DNA from: Pseudarthrobacter sp. Fe7
GTDB taxonomy: Bacteria; Actinomycetota; Actinomycetes; Actinomycetales; Micrococcaceae
Assembly (NCBI GenBank): GCA_024372495.1
Contig: CP099977.1
Coordinates: forward strand, 1,116,001 to 1,180,000
DNA length: 64,000 bases
Reading direction: 5' to 3'
Below are positions 58,048 to 64,000 of the stretch, piece by piece. The number at the start of each line of letters is the position of its first letter. Positions within the stretch are counted from its first letter, which is position 1. Below the pieces are notes generated by a model that was not told the origin of the DNA, made no database searches, and worked only from the letters and a program-made list of their open reading frames with translations. Position numbers and translations under genes: made by a program.

Positions 58048-59663
58048 ATGTCCCGTCCGGTTCCAGCCGTTGATGTCCTCCTAGCCACGTACGGTGCGGC
58101 CGATGCCTGCGCGGCCCACCTCCTCTGCGACAGCCACGATCCGGGCGCCGTCGCCTTTACCGTGGTTGCCGCCGACCTCTCCGCGGAGGACATCACCTAC
58201 GGCCAGCTCCGGGAACGCTCGGAACGGGGAGCCGCAGCGCTGGCGGAGCCTGGGCATTGGCCCCGGGGATGCTGTAGCCACCCTGATGGGCAAGTCGGCA
58301 GACCTGGTGGTCATGCTTCTTGCCATCTGGCGCCGTGGGGCGGTGCATGTGCCTCTGTTCACGGCGTTCGCGTGGCCGGCCATCGAATTGCGGTTGACGG
58401 CCTCCGACGCCAAGGCCGTGATCACGGACGCCGACCAGCGGGTGAAGATTCAGGAGACCACGGCCGCCGTGGTGGTGGCCGGTGCCGAAGCTTCCCAGCC
58501 GGACCTTGCGCTGACGCCGCTCCTCGCCAGGCAGCAGCCGGGGATCGCGTCAGAGGCTGTGGGCGGTGACGGTGCCCTGGTGCTGATCTTTACGTCCGGA
58601 ACAACAGGTGCGCCAAAAGGTGTGCCGGTGCCCCTCCGTGCGCTGGCCGCGTTCCGGCAGTACATCGAACTGGGCCTGGATGTCAGTGAAGAGGACGTCT
58701 TTTGGAATGCAGCGGACCCCGGCTGGGCCTATGGCCTGTACTACGGGATCCTTGGTCCCATGGCGGCAGGGCGGCGGAACCTCCTGCTGCGCCCGGGGTT
58801 CTCGCCGGAGCTCAGCTTCAAAGTGCTGGAGGCCTTTTCCGTCACCAACTTCGCGGCAGCTCCCACGGTGTACCGCACTATGCGCGCGAAAACCGGCGCC
58901 GGAACGGGTCCATTTCACCTTCGGTGCGCCTCGTCCGCCGGCGAACCACTGACCCCGGAGGTGATCAGCTGGGCCAGGGAGGTGCTGGGCGTCCCGGTGC
59001 GGGACCATTATGGACAGACCGAACACGGGATGATGATCATCAACGCCTGGCACGATGACGTGCGGACGGAGCTCAGGCCAGGTTCCATGGGCCGGCCGCT
59101 TCCGGGGTGGAGCCTGCGCGGTCCTCAAGGACAACGCCGACGAACCGGCCGCGCCGGGGGAACTGGGTCGGGTTGCCGTCAACGTGGCCGAAAGCCCCAT
59201 GATGTGGTTTAAGGGCTACCAGGATGCGCCGGACAAGACGGCCGAAAGATTCAGCCCGGACGGCAAGTGGTACCTGACCGGCGATGCGGGCATGGTGGAC
59301 CAAGACGGCTTCTATTTCTTCTCCTCCCGGGATGACGACGTGATCATCATGGCCGGCTACCGAATCGGCCCGTTCGATGTGGAGAGTGTCCTGGCCACCC
59401 ATCCGGCGGTCCTGGAAACTGCCGTGGTGGGAGCCCCCGACGAACTGCGCGGCGAAGTACTGGAGGCCTACGTGGTCCTGGCGGAGGGAACCACGGGCAG
59501 TGATGCCCTGGTGGCCGAGCTCCAGACAATGGTCAAGACGCAGTTCGCCGCGCATGCCTATCCGCGCCGCATTCACTTTGTAAAGGACCTGCCAAAGACG
59601 CCGTCAGGGAAGCTGCAGCGCTACATCCTGAGGCAGCAGCGGGCCGCGGAACCGGGCAGGTAG
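58048..59663 (+). CDS. Acyl-CoA synthetase (AMP-forming), two frameshifts
   Basis: 537 aa after correction. Activates a carboxylic acid to its CoA thioester through an acyl-adenylate. LIFTSGTTGAPKGVPVP (P-loop), DHYGQTEHGMMIINAWH (adenylate motif), WYLTGDAGMVDQDGFYFFSS, RDDDVIIMAGYRIGP and the catalytic lysine of KTPSGKLQRYILRQQ are intact. Frames break at 58247-58251 and 59111-59115 (AGCCT for AGCT); corrected junctions are ALAELGIGPGDAVATLMGKS and PGWSCAVLKDNADEP. ATG 58048 follows AAAGGAG. Resembles acetyl/medium-chain CoA ligases (AcsM-like); substrate not determinable. Confidence 0.9.
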
Positions 59664-59671
59664 GGGTACGG

Positions 59672-59750
59672 GACAGCGGGCGGCGGATGGCGGCGGGAAG
59701 TGCGACAGCGGGCGGCGGATGGCGGCGGGAAGTGCGACGGCGGGCAGTGC
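59672..59750. repeat. Tandem repeat, 32-bp unit, about 2.4 copies
   Basis: GACAGCGGGCGGCGGATGGC begins at 59672 and again at 59704, with the rest of the 32-base unit identical; a partial third copy starts at 59736 with one change. It lies between the synthetase stop and the VOC gene. No ORF uses it convincingly. Confidence 0.8.
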
Positions 59751-59827
59751 ACGGTGCCGTGAAGCAGCGGGTGCCGCACACCCGCCGTCGTGGTTTCTTT
59801 GGCGCTGCCGGGGTCTACCATCGCGGC

Positions 59828-60220
59828 ATGGCTACCAGGCTGTTTGCGTACGTCAGCTATCCGGATGCTGCTTCGGCCCTTGCGTGGCTGGAGGAAGTAG
59901 GTTTCCGGACAATTCGTCGACAGGACGGCCCCGATGGCCGGGTTGTGCACGCGGAGGTGGGCATGGGCGATGCGGTGGTCATGGTGTCCAGCGACGATGC
60001 GGCTTACGAACGTCCGCCGCTGGCAGGGCGTTCGACAGGCGCAGGCCTGTACCTGCTGCTGGGCGACGTGGACGGGTTCCACCAAAAGGCTGTTGCCGCC
60101 GGCGGGACGTCGGTCATTGCGCCGGAGGATACAGAGTGGGGCTCCCGCCGAGCCCGGGTCCTCGACCCCCAGGGACGGGAGTGGAGCGCCGGCACCTACG
60201 AGCCCGGGCTGTCCTGGTGA
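59828..60220 (+). CDS. VOC/glyoxalase-superfamily protein
   Basis: 130 aa from ATG 59828. Two beta-alpha-beta-beta-beta units: LFAYVSYPDAASALAWLEEV, GFRTIRRQDGPDGRVVHAEV, GAGLYLLLGDVDGFHQKAVA, RRARVLDPQGREWSAGTYEP (final metal-site-like glutamate replaced by sequence ending in WSAGT). Typical PhnB/YdeM-like single-domain VOC protein; may bind or break down a small molecule. Confidence 0.85.
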   Translation: MATRLFAYVSYPDAASALAWLEEVGFRTIRRQDGPDGRVVHAEVGMGDAVVMVSSDDAAYERPPLAGRSTGAGLYLLLGDVDGFHQKAVAAGGTSVIAPEDTEWGSRRARVLDPQGREWSAGTYEPGLSW

Positions 60221-60344
60221 GCCACAAAGCCTGACGGGACGGATCCCCGGCGGAAAGGACGGCGTCGGAATCTCCGACGGAGCCGAGCCCAACACGTTCG
60301 AGCCGGAAGAGGACCCCGAGGCGTCGGCGGGTCCCGCGGACTAA
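60217..60344 (+). CDS. Possible 42-aa acidic protein coupled to the VOC gene, one frameshift
   Basis: The GTG at 60217 overlaps the VOC stop as GTGA. After one restored base (an A in the AAA run near 60225 would do) it encodes a 42-residue peptide ending GVGISDGAEPNTFEPEEDPE then ASAGPAD. The acidic TFEPEEDPE motif looks deliberate, and the overlap suggests coupling, but the frame needs a correction and the family is unknown. Confidence 0.35.
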
Positions 60345-60520
60345 GCCACCCTCAAAGTTGGATCAAGATTGGCCAAAGCCGTTGGAATCTGGCAATTGAG
60401 CAGGCTGCTGGCCGGTTATTTTAAGTGCTTCCCTGTCAGTTCCCCGTCGGGAAGCTTTGGGAGCCCCTGCGCTGGAGCCAGACTCGCGTGGGGGCTTCCC
60501 CCAAATTTGGCGGCGCCTGC

Positions 60521-60820
60521 CTACCGCGCAGATGTCACGGAACTGAAGTGCTCAACCACCGGAAACGGCTCGTAGAAGCGGTGCAGCAGGCGGCGCCACT
60601 GCTGGTACTCCGGGGATCCACGGAAACCGACAGTGTGGTCCTCCAACGACTCCCACCCGACGAGCAGCAGATAGGTACTGGGGGATTCGATCGAGCGGGA
60701 CAGAGCCAGTGAAATGAAGCCCGGCATGGCTGAAATTATCGACTTGGCCTGGCCGAACGCGGCCTCGAATTCCTCTTCCTGGCCCGGAATGACCGGAAGC
60801 AGCGCATGTTCTGTGATCAC
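60521..60820 (-). CDS. ABM-family monooxygenase-like protein
   Basis: 99 aa. Dimeric alpha+beta barrel: ITEHALLPVIPGQEEEFEAA, GFISLALSRSIESPSTYLLL, VGWESLEDHTVGFRGSPEYQ, WRRLLHRFYEPFPVVEHF; the VGWESLEDH block and final EHF are typical. A second ABM protein lies at 35396-35695 but the two are not close relatives. Confidence 0.88.
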   Translation of the reverse strand: MITEHALLPVIPGQEEEFEAAFGQAKSIISAMPGFISLALSRSIESPSTYLLLVGWESLEDHTVGFRGSPEYQQWRRLLHRFYEPFPVVEHFSSVTSAR

Positions 60821-61034
60821 CCGGCAAGTCTGGCAGATGCCGCCGCATGCAGGGCTTCCTGGATGTGGACGTCGACGAAGCGGCCAAACACGGCGGGATC
60901 CCTGAGGTCATCCACTGACCATCCTTCGGCGCCGGCACCGGCACCGAATAGCCTGGCAGCCCGTTCCCGGGACAACGCTGCGGGCCTGTACTATCTCCCC
61001 GGGGACCCTTTGGCGGTCTGGAAGGGGACGATTA

Positions 61035-62273
61035 GTGGCGGGCACTCACTCGACAACGGCAGCTCTCAGGGATTCTGTCGGCAGGGACGAATTACTGCAG
61101 GAATACGGTTTCGCGTTCACAACCGGCAAAGGTGCGCCGGCCACCGCGGCCGAGCTGTCCACCCAACCGCTTGAGAATCTCGTGGAACTCGCTGCCAAAC
61201 TTTGCGGGGTCCCTTACGGCGTGATCAACGTCCTCACCTCCGACGAACAACGCCAGGTTGCCGCCGTCGGCTTTGAGGCAGCCGTCTGCGCCCGGGAAGA
61301 TTCCATGTGTTCACAAGTCTTTCTTTCCGGCAAGACAACCGTTGTTCCCGACGCTTCCCTGGATCCACGCCTCGCATCGAATCCGTTTGTGACAGGGGAG
61401 ATCGCCACCGTCAGGTTCTATGCCTCTGTGCCGCTGGAGACGTCGTCGGGCTTCGTGCTCGGGTCGCTGTGCGTCTTCTCCAATTCAGCGGGCATACCCG
61501 ACGGGGACCAGTTGGACATGCTGGAGATCCTGGCCCGCCAGGCAGTCCAGCTCCTGGAACTGCAGCGGCGAACCCTGCAGCTGAACAGCGCCCTGACCGA
61601 TGTGCGGGAGAGCAACGCCAAGCTGGCGGAGTTTGCGGGCCGCGTCAGCCACGACCTTCGCGGGCCCCTTACCACCATGCTGGGCTACGTGGAACTGGCG
61701 GAGGATGAAGTGGACGGCGACCACCCGGCTGCCGAATACCTGCACATCATCGCCGCCAGCGGCACCAGGATGCTGGTCATGCTCGAAGATGTGCTGACCT
61801 ACTCAAGGATGGGCGGAAGCATCCAGCGGCGGCAGGCGTCCCTGCGCAGCGTGGCGGCGGAAGTGGCCGACGACCTGGGCCTGTCCTTTGGAACTGACGA
61901 AGTCCTGGACAGCGAGGACCTGGTGCTCCAGGTGGACCCCGGCCAACTGCGGACCCTTCTGCAAAACCTGGTGGCCAATGCCGTGAACTATCGGAACCCG
62001 GACAGGGACCTGAAGGTACGAATCGGCGGCATTTCGAACTATCACGGCGTCACGGTCCAGGTGGCGGACAACGGCAAGGGGATTGCCGCGGAGGACCGGC
62101 ACCGCGTGCTGGAACCTTTGGTCCGGCTGCACCGGGACGGCGACGGGCACGGCTCGGGCCTGGGGCTGGCCATCTGCCGCCGCATCGCTGAGGCCCACGG
62201 CGGGGAATTGAGCCTGAAGGAAACGCCCGGCGGGGGAACCACGGCCGTCATCAGCTTCCCCACGGATCAATAA
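61035..62273 (+). CDS. GAF-domain sensor histidine kinase
   Basis: 412 aa, uninterrupted, cytoplasmic. GAF domain about 45-195 (AAKLCGVPYGVINVLTSDEQ, SMCSQVFLSGKTTVVPDASL, FYASVPLETSSGFVLGSLCV; the CS-x-x-F-x-SGKT pattern resembles GAF domains in bacteriophytochrome-like kinases), HisKA (EFAGRVSHDLRGPLTTMLGY with the phospho-histidine) and HATPase (LLQNLVANAVNYRNPDRDLK, VADNGKGIAAEDRHRVLEPL, GSGLGLAICRRIAEAHGGEL). GTG 61035 follows GAAGGGGACG. Orphan: no adjacent response regulator, so it could serve the receiver-PP2C protein at 20006-21118. Confidence 0.92.
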   Translation: MAGTHSTTAALRDSVGRDELLQEYGFAFTTGKGAPATAAELSTQPLENLVELAAKLCGVPYGVINVLTSDEQRQVAAVGFEAAVCAREDSMCSQVFLSGKTTVVPDASLDPRLASNPFVTGEIATVRFYASVPLETSSGFVLGSLCVFSNSAGIPDGDQLDMLEILARQAVQLLELQRRTLQLNSALTDVRESNAKLAEFAGRVSHDLRGPLTTMLGYVELAEDEVDGDHPAAEYLHIIAASGTRMLVMLEDVLTYSRMGGSIQRRQASLRSVAAEVADDLGLSFGTDEVLDSEDLVLQVDPGQLRTLLQNLVANAVNYRNPDRDLKVRIGGISNYHGVTVQVADNGKGIAAEDRHRVLEPLVRLHRDGDGHGSGLGLAICRRIAEAHGGELSLKETPGGGTTAVISFPTDQ

Positions 62274-62288
62274 GAAGCGCTTTGACGG

Positions 62289-62323
62289 GTCCGGCCCGGC
62301 TGCGGGATGCAGCCGGGCCGGAC
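62289..62323. terminator. Strong bidirectional hairpin
   Basis: Perfect 15-base arms (62289-62303, 62309-62323) with a 5-nt loop between the kinase gene and the convergent catalase-peroxidase gene. Confidence 0.85.
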
Positions 62324-62331
62324 GCGCGTCA

Positions 62332-64000
<1,669 letters not shown>

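Noticed and set aside
59687..59827. Upstream extension of the VOC protein through the tandem repeat
   Set aside because: The extra 47 residues are encoded by the repeat and are low complexity; the ATG at 59828 gives the family-typical start.

Overview
The window looks like chromosome of a high-GC actinobacterium of the Arthrobacter/Pseudarthrobacter group. The clearest marker is a dimethylglycine oxidase which, once one extra base is removed, is exactly 830 codons long and reads like the Arthrobacter globiformis enzyme. It sits in the purU/oxidase/folate-enzyme order expected for that group. Other actinobacterial traits are high G+C at third codon positions, DUF222-HNH (13E12-like) proteins and many GTG starts. 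I see no rRNA, tRNA or CRISPR array.

Layout. (1) 1-6.9 kb: an MFS transporter cut by the window edge, then a minus-strand demethylation operon purU - dimethylglycine oxidase - methenyl-THF cyclohydrolase - folD, with a divergent GntR regulator. (2) 7.4-10.4 kb: a transposase-less Tn3-like element with inverted repeats, a 6-bp target duplication, a serine resolvase, two GNAT acetyltransferases and two unknown genes. (3) 10.5-14.7 kb: a glycine-betaine-type ABC importer with a fused double permease, a plausible substrate source for region 1. (4) 15.4-17.1 kb: IclR regulator, uraH and uraD of urate breakdown. (5) 17.3-21.1 kb: receiver-PP2C phosphatase, processive glycosyltransferase, STAS antagonist and RsbW-type kinase in one overlapping operon. 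(6) 21.4-23.7 kb: small proteins, a peroxiredoxin and a winged-helix protein. (7) 23.7-29.9 kb: hyi - garR - gcl - glxK - allB, which hydrolyses allantoin and takes glyoxylate to phosphoglycerate. (8) 30-50 kb: a cysteine-peptidase-like lipoprotein; an M20 amidohydrolase/MFS/Lrp group; Rieske, MBL-fold, HNH and nagA genes; a dicarboxylate symporter; a PLP dehydratase; an aminotransferase with YitT and Lrp partners; an SRPBCC protein and a chitin-deacetylase-type enzyme. (9) 50-64 kb: a YetA/PL26-like protein under apparent LacI operators, an ATPase-only kinase, an FtsX-type ABC pair next to a NarL-type two-component system, an acyl-CoA synthetase, a GAF histidine kinase and katG.

The most striking property is not a gene. 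About 24 otherwise intact, conserved genes are broken by single-base indels of two very regular kinds: an extra base inside AGCT (read as AGCCT/AGGCT, 21 sites, 18 of them where GAGCTG followed by G or C is expected) and one missing base, nearly always in a homopolymer. After correction every completely contained gene has a whole number of codons. I read this as a sequence-specific consensus error, perhaps at a modified motif, rather than true gene decay. CDS boundaries below are therefore given for the corrected genes, and each correction is located.

The best candidates for new biology are the partner-switching/glycosyltransferase operon with its large insertion in the catalytic domain, the folD-fchA division of labour in the demethylation operon, and the resolvase-only Tn3-like cargo element.
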